NCBI RefSeq assembly: GCF_033954455.1
Contig: NZ_CP121473.1
Location: 3,892,501-3,956,500, forward strand
Source: Thiorhodovibrio litoralis
GTDB taxonomy: Bacteria > Pseudomonadota > Gammaproteobacteria > Chromatiales > Chromatiaceae
Length of the DNA stretch: 64,000 bases
Direction of reading: 5' to 3'
This document shows positions 26,256 through 35,281 of the stretch, piece after piece (position 1 is the first letter of the stretch; each line of letters begins with the position of its first letter). Under the pieces are notes generated by a model that saw only the letters and a program-made list of their open reading frames with translations, was not told the origin of the DNA and made no database searches. The position numbers and the translations under genes were made by a program.

Positions 26256-27878
26256 ATGACTGACTCCCTCACCGAATCCCGCCAACTCCTAAGCGGCGAC
26301 GATGCCGTGGCCCTGGCGGCCTTGCATGCTGGCACCACGCTCGGCGTCGGCTATCCCGGCACCCCCTCAACCGAGATTCTTGAGACCTTCGACCGCCTAG
26401 GCGGGCGGGCGCAGTGGTCGCCAAATGAAAAAACCGCGCTCGAGGTCGGCATCGGCGTGGCCTTCGCCGGCGCGCGCTCGCTGGTGACCATGAAGCATGT
26501 CGGGCTCAATGTCGCGGCCGACCCGCTGTTCACCGCCACCTACACCGATGTCGATGGTGGACTTGTCATCGTCTCGGCCGATGACCCGGGCATGGCATCG
26601 AGCCAAAACGAGCAGGACAATCGCCGCTATGCGCGGGCGGCTGGCATCCCGATGCTGGAGCCGGTCGATTCCCAACAAGCCTACGACTTCACCTGGCTTG
26701 GGTTCGAACTGTCCGAGCGCTGGAAGATTCCAGTCATGCTGCGACTCACCACACGCGTCTGTCATTCCCTAACGCCGGTGCAGCCACGCGCGCCTATCTC
26801 CCCCAAAGCGGTCAACTTCCGCCGCGATGTGCCGGCGCGGGTCATGATTCCCGCCTTTGCCAAGCCCGCTCATCACCGACTGCGCACCAAGCTCGCCGAG
26901 ATCGCGGCCTGGAATGAGGCCGAGGGGCCCATGGAAACCGAGATGGGCAGCCAGGCGCTCGGCATCATTTCCACCGGCATCAGCGCGATGCACGCGCGCG
27001 AGGCCGCGCCCGAGGCCAGCCATTTCACCTTCGGCCTGACCTACCCGCTGCCAATCGCGCGCATTCGTGAGTTTGCTCAGCAATTCGAGCGTGTGCTAGT
27101 GGTCGAGGAAGGCGATCCGGTGCTGGTTGAGGAACTACGCGCCGCAGGTATTCCAGTCGAGGGCAAGACCGAGCGCTTCCGCTTCGGCGAGCTGGATGTC
27201 GCGCGCGTGCACCGCATCGTCACCGGAGATGACAGCGAGGAGCCGGCTCAGCCCAAGGGCAAGCCGCCGGAGCTCTGCCCCGGTTGCTCGCATCGTAATG
27301 TCTTTCATGCACTGCGCGAACTCGACTGCATCGTCGCCGGCGACATTGGCTGCTACACCCTCGGCGTGCTGCCACCCTTCTCGGCCATGGATACCTGCGT
27401 TTGCATGGGTGCAAGCATTACCACCGGACTCGGCCTGCGTCATGCGCTACCGCAGGAGCAGGCGCGCCGAGTGGTCAGCGTGATTGGTGATTCCACCTTT
27501 GTCCACTCGGGGCTGACGGGCCTGGCCGAAATGGCCTACAACCCGCCGGAGACTGGGCATCTGGTGATGATTCTGGACAATGAGACCACCGCCATGACCG
27601 GCCAGCAGGAGCACCCAGGCACAGGCCGCTCTCTAAACCACGAGCGCGCCGACCGCATGGACTTCGAGGCCGTCGGGCGGGCATTGGGCATCACCCATGT
27701 CGAGTTGATCGACGAGTCGGCCAAGAATGTCGATCTGAAGGCTTGCATCGCCGACTGCCTGGCGCGCAACGAGACCGCACTGATGATTGTGCGCCAGCCG
27801 TGCGTGCTGGCCGCACCGAAAATCCGGCTCTATGAAAAAGCCGCCGACCAGCAATGCGCGGCAGCACCGGCGAGCTGA
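26256..27878 (+). CDS. iorA: Indolepyruvate:ferredoxin oxidoreductase alpha subunit, lacking the C-terminal ferredoxin domain
   Basis: 540 residues. Oxidatively decarboxylates aryl-pyruvates to aryl-acetyl-CoA, reducing ferredoxin. N-terminal pyrimidine domain: ALHAGTTLGVGYPGTPSTE. C-terminal TPP domain: LCPGCSHRNVFHAL, DIGCYTLGVLPPFSAMDTCVCMGASI, GDSTFVHSGLTGL, NETTAMTGQQEHPG. The protein ends shortly after IVRQPCVLAAPKIR, where canonical IorA continues with a two-[4Fe-4S] ferredoxin domain; none is seen here or in the 93 bp before iorB. Electron exit must use another protein or cluster. Confidence 0.9.
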   Translation: MTDSLTESRQLLSGDDAVALAALHAGTTLGVGYPGTPSTEILETFDRLGGRAQWSPNEKTALEVGIGVAFAGARSLVTMKHVGLNVAADPLFTATYTDVDGGLVIVSADDPGMASSQNEQDNRRYARAAGIPMLEPVDSQQAYDFTWLGFELSERWKIPVMLRLTTRVCHSLTPVQPRAPISPKAVNFRRDVPARVMIPAFAKPAHHRLRTKLAEIAAWNEAEGPMETEMGSQALGIISTGISAMHAREAAPEASHFTFGLTYPLPIARIREFAQQFERVLVVEEGDPVLVEELRAAGIPVEGKTERFRFGELDVARVHRIVTGDDSEEPAQPKGKPPELCPGCSHRNVFHALRELDCIVAGDIGCYTLGVLPPFSAMDTCVCMGASITTGLGLRHALPQEQARRVVSVIGDSTFVHSGLTGLAEMAYNPPETGHLVMILDNETTAMTGQQEHPGTGRSLNHERADRMDFEAVGRALGITHVELIDESAKNVDLKACIADCLARNETALMIVRQPCVLAAPKIRLYEKAADQQCAAAPAS

Positions 27879-27971
27879 CAGGCAATTGGAATTGGACTGG
27901 GCAAACCGATTCGCCCTCACGAGTTCTGAGGCAAATCCATTCGCCTCGACATACTGACCACTCAGACACCC

Positions 27972-28460
27972 ATGCATAGCACCACCAACATCGTGATCGC
28001 CGGCCTCGGCGGCCAGGGCATCATCACCGCCTCAGACATTCTTGCCGAGGCGGCTTTCCGCGCCGGCTTCGACGTAAAAAAGAGCGAGCTGCACGGCATG
28101 AGTCAGCGCGGCGGTTCAGTGACCAGCGACGTGCGCTTCGGCGAGCGGGTATTGAGCCCCATGGTCCCCACCGGCCAAGCTGACGTACTGCTGGTGCTGG
28201 AGCCTTCGCAGGTTGAGATCAACCGACCGCTGATGCGTGCCGATGGCGTGCTGTTGACAACGGACGTAATTCCACCCGACGCGCTCAAGAACAAAAAAAG
28301 CCTGAATGTCGCCATGCTCGGCGCCCTGTCGAGCGTGCTGGAGATCGCCGAGACCCACTGGCTCGCGGCCGTTCATGCGCACCTGGCTGAGAAGCTGCAC
28401 CGCCTGAATGACGAGGCATTCGCGATCGGGCGTCGGGCCAGCGCTTCGATGCCTGGCTGA
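27972..28460 (+). CDS. iorB: Indolepyruvate:ferredoxin oxidoreductase beta subunit
   Basis: 162 residues of the 2-oxoacid oxidoreductase gamma-domain family: NIVIAGLGGQGIITASDILAEA binds CoA/nucleotide, followed by KKSELHGMSQRGGSVTSDVRFGE. It pairs with iorA upstream. Slightly shorter than the typical ~190 residues. Confidence 0.92.
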   Translation: MHSTTNIVIAGLGGQGIITASDILAEAAFRAGFDVKKSELHGMSQRGGSVTSDVRFGERVLSPMVPTGQADVLLVLEPSQVEINRPLMRADGVLLTTDVIPPDALKNKKSLNVAMLGALSSVLEIAETHWLAAVHAHLAEKLHRLNDEAFAIGRRASASMPG

Positions 28461-28526
28461 GTTGCTACACGCGGTTTTTTTGCCCGCGCGCTCCAAAATC
28501 GACGACGAGACGAAAGAGGAAAACGA

Positions 28527-29861
28527 ATGCTCAACGCGCTCTGGAACGACGATGCTGGCGGTTTCCACCCGGCCAGTGCACCGGATTTTCTGCCCGAAAA
28601 GCGCCTGAAGGAGGTCCAGCTCCGTCGCCTGCGCGCGGTCGTCAGCCGCGCTTACGAGCGAGTGGAGCTGTTTCGTACCCGGCTACAAGAACGCAAGCTG
28701 ACCCCTGAGAGTATTCGCGGCCTCGAGGATATCGAGCAACTGCCCTTCATGGTCAAAACCGACCTGCGCGATACCTATCCCTTCGGGCTCTTCGCCAGCC
28801 CCATGTCCGATATCGTGCGGTTGCATGCGTCCTCGGGTACCACGGGCAAACCCATCGTGGTGGCCTATACGCAGGCGGACGTTGAGGTCTGGGCAGAGGT
28901 GATGACCCGCACCTTCGCCTCCTGCGGGTTGCACCGCGGCGATATTCTGCAAAATGCCTTCGGCTACGGGCTCTTCACCGGCGGCCTGGGCGCGCACTAT
29001 GGCGCCGAGACCCTGGGCGCCACCGTGATCCCCATCTCGGGTGGCAATACCGACCGCCAGATCATGGTGATGCGCGACTTTGGCGTCACCGCGCTCTGCT
29101 GCACGCCGAGCTACTTTACCTATCTGGTGGAACGCGCCGCAGAACTCGACGCCGATCTGCGCGACATGCCAGTCAAAGTGGGCATCTTCGGCGCTGAGCC
29201 TTGGTCGGATGCCATGCGCACGCGCATTGAGGAAGCCGCCAACATCAAGGCCTACGACATCTATGGCCTCTCAGAGATCATCGGCCCCGGCGTGGCGAGC
29301 GAATGCGAGGCTCAGAACGGGCTGCATGTGTTCGAGGATCACTTCTACCCCGAGATCATCGACCCGGACAGCGGCCAAGTGTTGCCCGATGGCGAGGAAG
29401 GCGAACTGGTCATCACCACGCTGAGCAAAAAGGCCATGCCGGTGATCCGCTATCGCACGCGCGATATCACCCGCATCATCCCCGAGCCCTGTACCTGCGG
29501 GCGCAGTATCCGGCGTATTCGCCGCATCGGTCGGCGCTCGGACGACATGATCATTCTGCGCGGGGTGAATGTGTACCCCAGCCAGGTCGAGGCTGCGCTG
29601 CTCGCGGTCGAAGGCACCCTGCCGCATTATCAGATCATCCTGACCCGCGAGCAGGGACTGGATCAGATGACGGTTGAGGTCGAGGTCACGCCCGAGGTCT
29701 TCAGCGACGAGATCCGCGCCATGGAGCAGGTCCGCTCGCGCCTAGCCCAAGCCATTGAGCGCATCATCGGCATCCGCGTCACCCTGCGCCTGGTCGAGCC
29801 GCGCAGTATCGAGCGCAGCCAGGGCAAGGCCAAGCGGGTGATCGACCGACGCGGGGACTGA
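28527..29861 (+). CDS. paaK: Phenylacetate-CoA ligase (AMP-forming), copy 1
   Basis: 444 residues; activates aryl-acetates to CoA thioesters with ATP. Adenylate-forming motifs: HASSGTTGKPIVVAYT, YDIYGLSEIIGPGV, RYRTRDI, GRRSDDMIILRGVNVYPSQVE and C-terminal Lys in ERSQGKAKRVIDRR. The start is preceded by GAGGAAA. Close paralogue of the gene at 30365. Confidence 0.93.
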   Translation: MLNALWNDDAGGFHPASAPDFLPEKRLKEVQLRRLRAVVSRAYERVELFRTRLQERKLTPESIRGLEDIEQLPFMVKTDLRDTYPFGLFASPMSDIVRLHASSGTTGKPIVVAYTQADVEVWAEVMTRTFASCGLHRGDILQNAFGYGLFTGGLGAHYGAETLGATVIPISGGNTDRQIMVMRDFGVTALCCTPSYFTYLVERAAELDADLRDMPVKVGIFGAEPWSDAMRTRIEEAANIKAYDIYGLSEIIGPGVASECEAQNGLHVFEDHFYPEIIDPDSGQVLPDGEEGELVITTLSKKAMPVIRYRTRDITRIIPEPCTCGRSIRRIRRIGRRSDDMIILRGVNVYPSQVEAALLAVEGTLPHYQIILTREQGLDQMTVEVEVTPEVFSDEIRAMEQVRSRLAQAIERIIGIRVTLRLVEPRSIERSQGKAKRVIDRRGD

Positions 29862-29940
29862 TCGACCTGGGCTTGTTTCACCGCGCAACAGCCCAAACGG
29901 GCGAGACATCTTTCACCGCGACCACTTTCGGAATCTCACC

Positions 29941-30378
29941 ATGAAACTGCAACAACTCTCGCTGTTTCTCGAAAACCGCCCCGGACGGCTGGATGCGCCG
30001 CTCGAGGCCATTGCCGCCGCCGGCATCAATATCCTCACGCTGTCGCTCGCCGACACCGCACAGTTCGGCATCCTGCGGCTCATCGTGCGCGACTGGGACA
30101 AGGCCAAACAGGTGCTGGAAGACGGCGGCTGGGTGGTCAACCTGACCGAAGTCGTCGCCGTGGATGTCGAGGATCGGCCCGGCGGACTGGCCGAAGTGCT
30201 CAAGGTGCTGGATCAGGCTGGCGTCAATATCGAGTACATGTACGCCTTCTCCTCCTACCGGCCTGACAAGGCGATTCTGATTTTCCGCTTCGAGGACCCC
30301 GATCAAGCGGTGAAGGTGCTGCTCGACCAGGGCATCCGCGCGCTCGACGGCGACGAGCTGATTCATGCCGACGGCTGA
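29941..30378 (+). CDS. Tandem ACT-domain protein
   Basis: 145 residues forming two ACT domains: LSLFLENRPGRLDAPLEAIAAAGINI and VDVEDRPGGLAEVLKVLDQAGVNIEYMYAF. Such proteins often sit beside phenylacetate-CoA ligase and ior genes; ACT domains bind amino acids, so it could sense aromatic amino acids. It lies between the two paaK copies, and its stop overlaps the earliest start of the second. Confidence 0.88.
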   Translation: MKLQQLSLFLENRPGRLDAPLEAIAAAGINILTLSLADTAQFGILRLIVRDWDKAKQVLEDGGWVVNLTEVVAVDVEDRPGGLAEVLKVLDQAGVNIEYMYAFSSYRPDKAILIFRFEDPDQAVKVLLDQGIRALDGDELIHADG

Positions 30379-31741
30379 GTGCATGCAAGACAGCTCCCCC
30401 GCTTCCCACACCGCGATTTGGGACACCAAAGCCGAAACCCTCCCGACCCCGCAGCGCCAAGCGCTGCAGCTCGAGCGCCTGCAAGCGCTCGTCGCGCGCA
30501 TCGGGCAGGTGCCTTTCTACCGCGGTCATTTACTGCGCCACGACATCAGCCCGGCGCGCATCCGCACCCTTGATGACTTGCAGCGCCTGCCCTTCACCAC
30601 CAAGGAGGATCTGCGCCGGCAACATCCGTTCGGCTTCCTGACGGTGCCGCGCAGCGACGTTGCGCGCATTCACGGCTCCTCCGGCACCACGGGCACACCA
30701 ACCTTTGTCGCCTACACCAAGAAGGATCTCGCGCTCTGGGCTGATCTGTGCGCGCGCTTTCTGGTCGCCGGTGGGCTGCAACCACAGCACACGGTGCAGG
30801 TCGCCTTCGGCTACGGCCTCTTCACCGGCGGCTTCGGCCTGCACTATGGTATCGAGCGCGTCGGCGCGGCCATTATCCCCGCCGCCGCTGGCAACACCCG
30901 CCGCCAGCTCACCATCATGCGCGAGCTTAACCCCGAAGTACTCATCTGCACCCCGAGCTATGCGCTCACCATCGCTGACGGCGCGCGCGAACTCGGCATC
31001 GACCCGCGCAGCCTACCGATTCGCTTCGGCCACTTCGGCGGCGAGCCCTGGACCGAAGACCTGCGCCTGGAGATCGAACAACAGCTCGACATCCAGGCGT
31101 TTAATAACTATGGCCTGTCGGAAGTCATCGGCCCAGGGGTCAGCGGCGAATGCAGCGCGCGCAACGGCATGCACATCCAGGACGACCACTTCCTGGTCGA
31201 GTGCCTGGACCCGGACACGCTGGAGCCCGTGCCCGAGGGCGAGCCTGGCGAACTGGTCATCACCTCCCTGACACGCGAGGCCATGCCGCTGCTGCGCTAC
31301 CGCACCCGCGACATCGCGCGGCTGTATCGCGACCCCTGCCCCTGCGGCCGCACCAGCCTGCGCATGAGCCGGGTGACCGGGCGCAGCGACGACATGCTGA
31401 TTATCCGCGGCGTGAATCTCTTCCCGTCGCAAATCGAAGAGGCCCTGCTGCGGGTCGAGGGCACCACGGCACATTATCTAATCGAGGTCGACCGTCCCGG
31501 CACCCCAGGCAGATCGATGGACGAGCTGACGGTGAAGGTGGAAATCCACCGCGAGATGTTCTCCGACCGCATGGACCGCATGCAGGCCCTGCGCGAGCGG
31601 ATCGGCTCGGAAATCCACGCCATCGCCGGCATTCGCGCACGAGTCGAGCTGGTCGAGCCACGCAGCCTGGAGCGCTTCGTCGGCAAGGCCAAGCGGGTCG
31701 TTGACAGACGCAACCTCAACGACGGCCAAAAGGCTCCTTAA
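30365..31741 (+). CDS. paaK: Phenylacetate-CoA ligase (AMP-forming), copy 2
   Basis: 458 residues (ATG 30365; ATG 30383, just after the ACT stop, is an alternative). Motifs: HGSSGTTGTPTFVAYT, NNYGLSEVIGPGVSGE, RYRTRDIARLY, GRSDDMLIIRGVNLFPSQIE and RFVGKAKRVVDRR. Compared with copy 1 it has a longer N-terminus and an insert PGTPGRSMDE in the C-terminal domain. The pair may differ in aryl-acid preference. Confidence 0.92.
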   Translation: MPTAECMQDSSPASHTAIWDTKAETLPTPQRQALQLERLQALVARIGQVPFYRGHLLRHDISPARIRTLDDLQRLPFTTKEDLRRQHPFGFLTVPRSDVARIHGSSGTTGTPTFVAYTKKDLALWADLCARFLVAGGLQPQHTVQVAFGYGLFTGGFGLHYGIERVGAAIIPAAAGNTRRQLTIMRELNPEVLICTPSYALTIADGARELGIDPRSLPIRFGHFGGEPWTEDLRLEIEQQLDIQAFNNYGLSEVIGPGVSGECSARNGMHIQDDHFLVECLDPDTLEPVPEGEPGELVITSLTREAMPLLRYRTRDIARLYRDPCPCGRTSLRMSRVTGRSDDMLIIRGVNLFPSQIEEALLRVEGTTAHYLIEVDRPGTPGRSMDELTVKVEIHREMFSDRMDRMQALRERIGSEIHAIAGIRARVELVEPRSLERFVGKAKRVVDRRNLNDGQKAP

Positions 31742-31771
31742 TCCCTTCTGATTTCAGCAGAGACCGACAGC

Positions 31772-32209
31772 ATGGATGAATCCCTTGTGCGCAAGTATTT
31801 CAGCGGCGACCGCTTCGCCGAGTATCTCGGCATCGAACTGCTGGAGGTGTCGCCCGGCCGCGCCCGCGCCAAACTTGCGATTGACGAGCGCCACCTGAAT
31901 GGCGTCGGCATCGTGCACGGCGGCGCAATTTTCGCGCTGGCCGACCTGGCGTTTGCCGTCGCATCCAACTCCCACGGCCAGATCGCGCTCGGCATCAATG
32001 TGTCCATCGCATACCACAAGGGCGTCAGCTCCGGCACCTTGTATGCTGACGCCGAGGAGACCGCCTTCAACCCCAAGCTCGCGACCTATCAGATTCGCAT
32101 CTCCAACGAGCAGGATGACACCCTTGCCAGTTTTCAGGGCACCGTCTATCGCAAGCGCGAGACGCTCGATCAGATTGTCCACTCAAGCGCCCACCAGGCT
32201 CAGAATTAG
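31772..32209 (+). CDS. PaaI-family hotdog thioesterase
   Basis: 145 residues: FAEYLGIELLEVSPGRARAKL and HLNGVGIVHGGAIFALADLAFAVASNSHG match the PaaI/hotdog motif (HGGxxxxxxD). It probably hydrolyses aryl-acetyl-CoA or stalled acyl-CoA and is the last gene of the ior-paaK cluster. Convergent with the next gene. Confidence 0.87.
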   Translation: MDESLVRKYFSGDRFAEYLGIELLEVSPGRARAKLAIDERHLNGVGIVHGGAIFALADLAFAVASNSHGQIALGINVSIAYHKGVSSGTLYADAEETAFNPKLATYQIRISNEQDDTLASFQGTVYRKRETLDQIVHSSAHQAQN

Positions 32210-32276
32210 ATCCTAAACCAGTTATACATCTTGGCTGATCGAATCGCTTGGTGGGACTAAGTGGATTATGTGTCGG

Positions 32277-33503
32277 TTAATCGCGAACCAATCGCAGCCC
32301 GATGCTCGGTGATTGAACTGTCGGCAACCAACCAGATCGGGAAGTCGATGAGTTTTCGCCGGCAGCTTGGCTCCAAGAACCCCCGCGAACAACTCGATAA
32401 CCCTGGCTTAGTTGCAAACCACATTCCAATGCGTCGTTCAGATGATCCGGGTATTCCAGGAGATCATCCAAATAATCTGAATTGAAAGTTGAGCAGGTCC
32501 ACTCCCCAACGTTTCCGCTAAGATCATAAAGGCCAATCAGGTTTGGCGCCAATTGCCCGACATCATGCGGATGACCCTCTGCGTTATCAAGATACCAAGC
32601 CAGGGAATTGATATCGTCGCCCCCGCAGAAATCTTGGTCAAGGCCACCACTGCGGCAAGCATATTCCCATTCTGCTTCCGTTGGTAACCGATAAGAACTG
32701 GAAGTAACCAGGTTGAGCCTCTCGATAAACAGTTGAGCTTCGTGCCAACTCACATTCTCGACTGGACAATTATCGCACTGGTAAAACCAACGTGATGGAT
32801 CTTCTCCCATGATTGCCTGCCACAAGGACTGGGTTACCTCAAAGCGGCCCATCTCGAAATCATCAATACACACCCAGGCAATGCCGCCAGGTTGACCGCC
32901 AAGATTAAAGCACCCGCCGGTGACCTGCTCCATCGGCACGAGCTCTTCGGATCGATCTGCAGGAAAGGCATACCAAGCAATTCCCTTTTGATTTGCGCCC
33001 GGGTAACGTGCAGTGAAATCCTCTACATCTCCGGCATACACGTAGGCAAAACTGCCTTCAGAGGGAAGGTTAAAAGTATAGACAGGGAGCGCGCCATCAC
33101 GAGGGACGTCATATGCATACCATGCAATCCCCGCGTAAACCCATTCTGGTCTGGTCAGAATGATACGATTCTTCTGCTGTTCGCTAATCGTGTAGTAGAA
33201 CGCCATTGGCGGCCACTCACGAGACTCACGATAGAAGCGGAAAACAGGTTTAGCGTTAGGATCTGAAACATCTGGGAAAGTGGCCCATGCGGGACCTTCA
33301 TACCGCCAATTTTCGCTGAAAAATTGCAAGAATTGGTTCATTTCCTCAGTATCTATGGTGTAAAAGTTGGCTTTCAGGTTGTCGCTGCGAAACCAGATAA
33401 CATTTTCAGTTCCAGATTGGGCAAGAGCTTGATCGGCTCCCACAATGAGGAATGAGATTGAAACCGATAAAAGGAAAAAACGTTTAGTCTTTTTCAGGAA
33501 CAT
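32277..33503 (-). CDS. Exported DUF5648-like plus FGE-sulfatase (SUMF1) domain protein
   Basis: 408 residues with a signal peptide (FFLLSVSISFLIVGADQALAQ). Residues ~35-190 hold three short repeats of the DUF5648 type (FRSDNLKANFYT, RFYRESREWPPMAFYYT, AYDVPRDGALPVYTFN, each followed by an aromatic IAWYA-like strand). Residues ~195-408 are a formylglycine-generating-enzyme-like fold: MGRFEVTQSLWQAIMG, PVENVSWHEAQLFIERLN, YRLPTEAEWEYACRSGG, YDLSGNVGEWT, RVVRGGSW. Such domains are widely reused beyond sulfatase maturation, so the function is unknown. Lower GC than its neighbours. Confidence 0.83.
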   Translation of the reverse strand: MFLKKTKRFFLLSVSISFLIVGADQALAQSGTENVIWFRSDNLKANFYTIDTEEMNQFLQFFSENWRYEGPAWATFPDVSDPNAKPVFRFYRESREWPPMAFYYTISEQQKNRIILTRPEWVYAGIAWYAYDVPRDGALPVYTFNLPSEGSFAYVYAGDVEDFTARYPGANQKGIAWYAFPADRSEELVPMEQVTGGCFNLGGQPGGIAWVCIDDFEMGRFEVTQSLWQAIMGEDPSRWFYQCDNCPVENVSWHEAQLFIERLNLVTSSSYRLPTEAEWEYACRSGGLDQDFCGGDDINSLAWYLDNAEGHPHDVGQLAPNLIGLYDLSGNVGEWTCSTFNSDYLDDLLEYPDHLNDALECGLQLSQGYRVVRGGSWSQAAGENSSTSRSGWLPTVQSPSIGLRLVRD

Positions 33504-34070
33504 GGCATTGGGTCCTTAAATACAAATCGCACTTTACGGAAAGCGCCCATCCGTAACTCCGAGCGGCGCTTGTACGGCATCTGCAGCGACTGCCGAAAAA
33601 AGTTGAGGCACTGCCGGTCAGTCAGTTAGCAAGACGCAAATTTCCTTGCTGCATCAGCATCGAAAAAGCGATAAATTTCGCACGACTGAGCCGGCTTGTC
33701 CTAGATTGGCCGGGAATGCAACTGGGACTAACCTTCGCGCAAGTCAATAGTGGAAGCTTAGTCATGCTGTAAGCCAAAGGCAAGAAAAAGACCGAAAAAG
33801 GTAACCTCGACGTCACCGTCAGATGCGCTGGTAGAATCCGCCAAAATTGTTTGGCCACGGCGAGCTCTAACCACCCAATCTGAACGTCCTACCTACCGCA
33901 ACCGTCGCAAACAAAGTCTGCTGGTCTGCGGCGATTGTCCCAAGGACTACTCAAAACGCGGTGATCGCGCTTGGAGTCAGCACCCGCGCACCCCAATTCG
34001 TTAAGGTTAACCCAAACGCTAGCACTGACCCGGAATTGCCGACCGGAGAGCCCCCCGGAGAGAGATCAAG
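33504..34070. other. Gene-free stretch
   Basis: 567 bp between divergent genes. I see no convincing gene, RNA or repeat here; a 78-codon minus-strand frame at 33622-33858 lacks recognisable features. It must contain the two divergent promoters, but I could not place them with confidence. Confidence 0.5.
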
Positions 34071-35162
34071 ATGCCACCAAAACAACAGAAAACTGCTGCC
34101 ATTACCGTCGCCGCCATCGGCCTTGTTGTCACCGTCGCCGGGCCGCTGATGCCCGGAGGCGAGCGCCTTGAGCGCAACAGCCCGCCTTACACTGGTCATG
34201 TCACCGACCTCGCCGGAGGTAGCGTCAATCCCGCTGACGACCAAAGCCTGCCGTTGCTAGCCGGCACCTCGGCGGGTGAGATCTGGAGCTATCAGGCCGG
34301 CCTGTGGCAACACCTGCCGCTCGACTTCGGCGGCCATCCCATCACCACCATTCTCGGCCACCCGAGCGACAACCCGGTGGGCACCGCCGGCGGCGTCTAC
34401 AACCCGCCGCCCGGCATCAGCTTCACCGGGCGCGTTGGCGACCTGATGCAAACTCCCGCGGGACTGCTCGCCGGCAATGAGCTTGGAATCCATCTGCTCA
34501 GCGCCGACGGCAACCGGGTGATGAATCAAGGCATGAACGTTTATCGGTTCATCAGCCAGACCATCAACGGTGAAACCTATCTACACGCCGGCACCGTCGG
34601 CGCCGGGGTGCACAGCACCAAGCCGGAGAATATCGCCAGCGACTGGCCGGCTAATAACGCCGGACTGCCAGCCGATGCCTATGTCTACAGCTTTGCCGTC
34701 ACCGAGGGCGGTAAGCTGATCGCCGGCACCAAATCCGGGCTCTTCTGGCAATCCCGACCGGGCGAGACCTGGCAGCCGCTCGACGCCGAGCATGGCGATA
34801 CCCGCGTGCTGTCGCTCTACCTGGCACCGTCCAGCAGCAAGCGTTCGCAGCATCTGTGGATTGGCACTGACGGCCACCTGCTGCACGCCGACCTGGTTGA
34901 AACCGACACCGACCTGCATGTGCCGGCAACCGCTGTTGCCGTCAAGCAGCCCATGGGCACCCTCCCCTTCGGCATCAGCTGGATTCGCCCGACCCCGGAT
35001 GGCGTCATGATCAGCGCCGGTGCCGTTTACCACTGGGGCCCGGCGCGCCTCCCCGGCTGGTATTGGATTTCCATCGGCGGCATTGTGCTGCTGCTGATCG
35101 CCGGCTGGATGCTTCCCGGCCGGGAGGAGTCATCCGAAGGCGAGCCCGAATCGACAGCCTGA
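34071..35162 (+). CDS. Membrane-anchored beta-propeller-like protein, unknown function
   Basis: 363 residues. N-terminal hydrophobic segment (AAITVAAIGLVVTVAGPLM) and a C-terminal membrane helix (WYWISIGGIVLLLIAGWML) with a short acidic tail. In between are repeated beta-strand blocks such as LLAGTSAGEIWSYQAGLWQ, LLAGNELGIHLLS, LIAGTKSGLFWQSRPGETW and LWIGTDGHLLHAD, as in sialidase or ligand-sensor propellers. Not assignable to a named family by eye. GAGAGAGA lies before the ATG. Confidence 0.72.
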   Translation: MPPKQQKTAAITVAAIGLVVTVAGPLMPGGERLERNSPPYTGHVTDLAGGSVNPADDQSLPLLAGTSAGEIWSYQAGLWQHLPLDFGGHPITTILGHPSDNPVGTAGGVYNPPPGISFTGRVGDLMQTPAGLLAGNELGIHLLSADGNRVMNQGMNVYRFISQTINGETYLHAGTVGAGVHSTKPENIASDWPANNAGLPADAYVYSFAVTEGGKLIAGTKSGLFWQSRPGETWQPLDAEHGDTRVLSLYLAPSSSKRSQHLWIGTDGHLLHADLVETDTDLHVPATAVAVKQPMGTLPFGISWIRPTPDGVMISAGAVYHWGPARLPGWYWISIGGIVLLLIAGWMLPGREESSEGEPESTA

Positions 35163-35281
35163 CGCCGGGTTTTAGAACCCAACCCACAAGGCCTGCTGCG
35201 CGAGCTATACTGAAAGTTCGCGCGGCGTTCTTCATCGACGCCGGTCAACCCTTGAGCGAATCCACCGGCGAAGCCTCCAGC

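Noticed and set aside
32277-33503. Sulfatase-modifying enzyme for a neighbouring sulfatase
   Set aside because: No sulfatase in the window, and the FGE fold is commonly reused in exported proteins with DUF5648-type repeats.
33622-33858. Small minus-strand gene in the gap between the FGE-like and propeller genes
   Set aside because: No ribosome site, no conserved feature, mixed codon use; the gap is better left unassigned.
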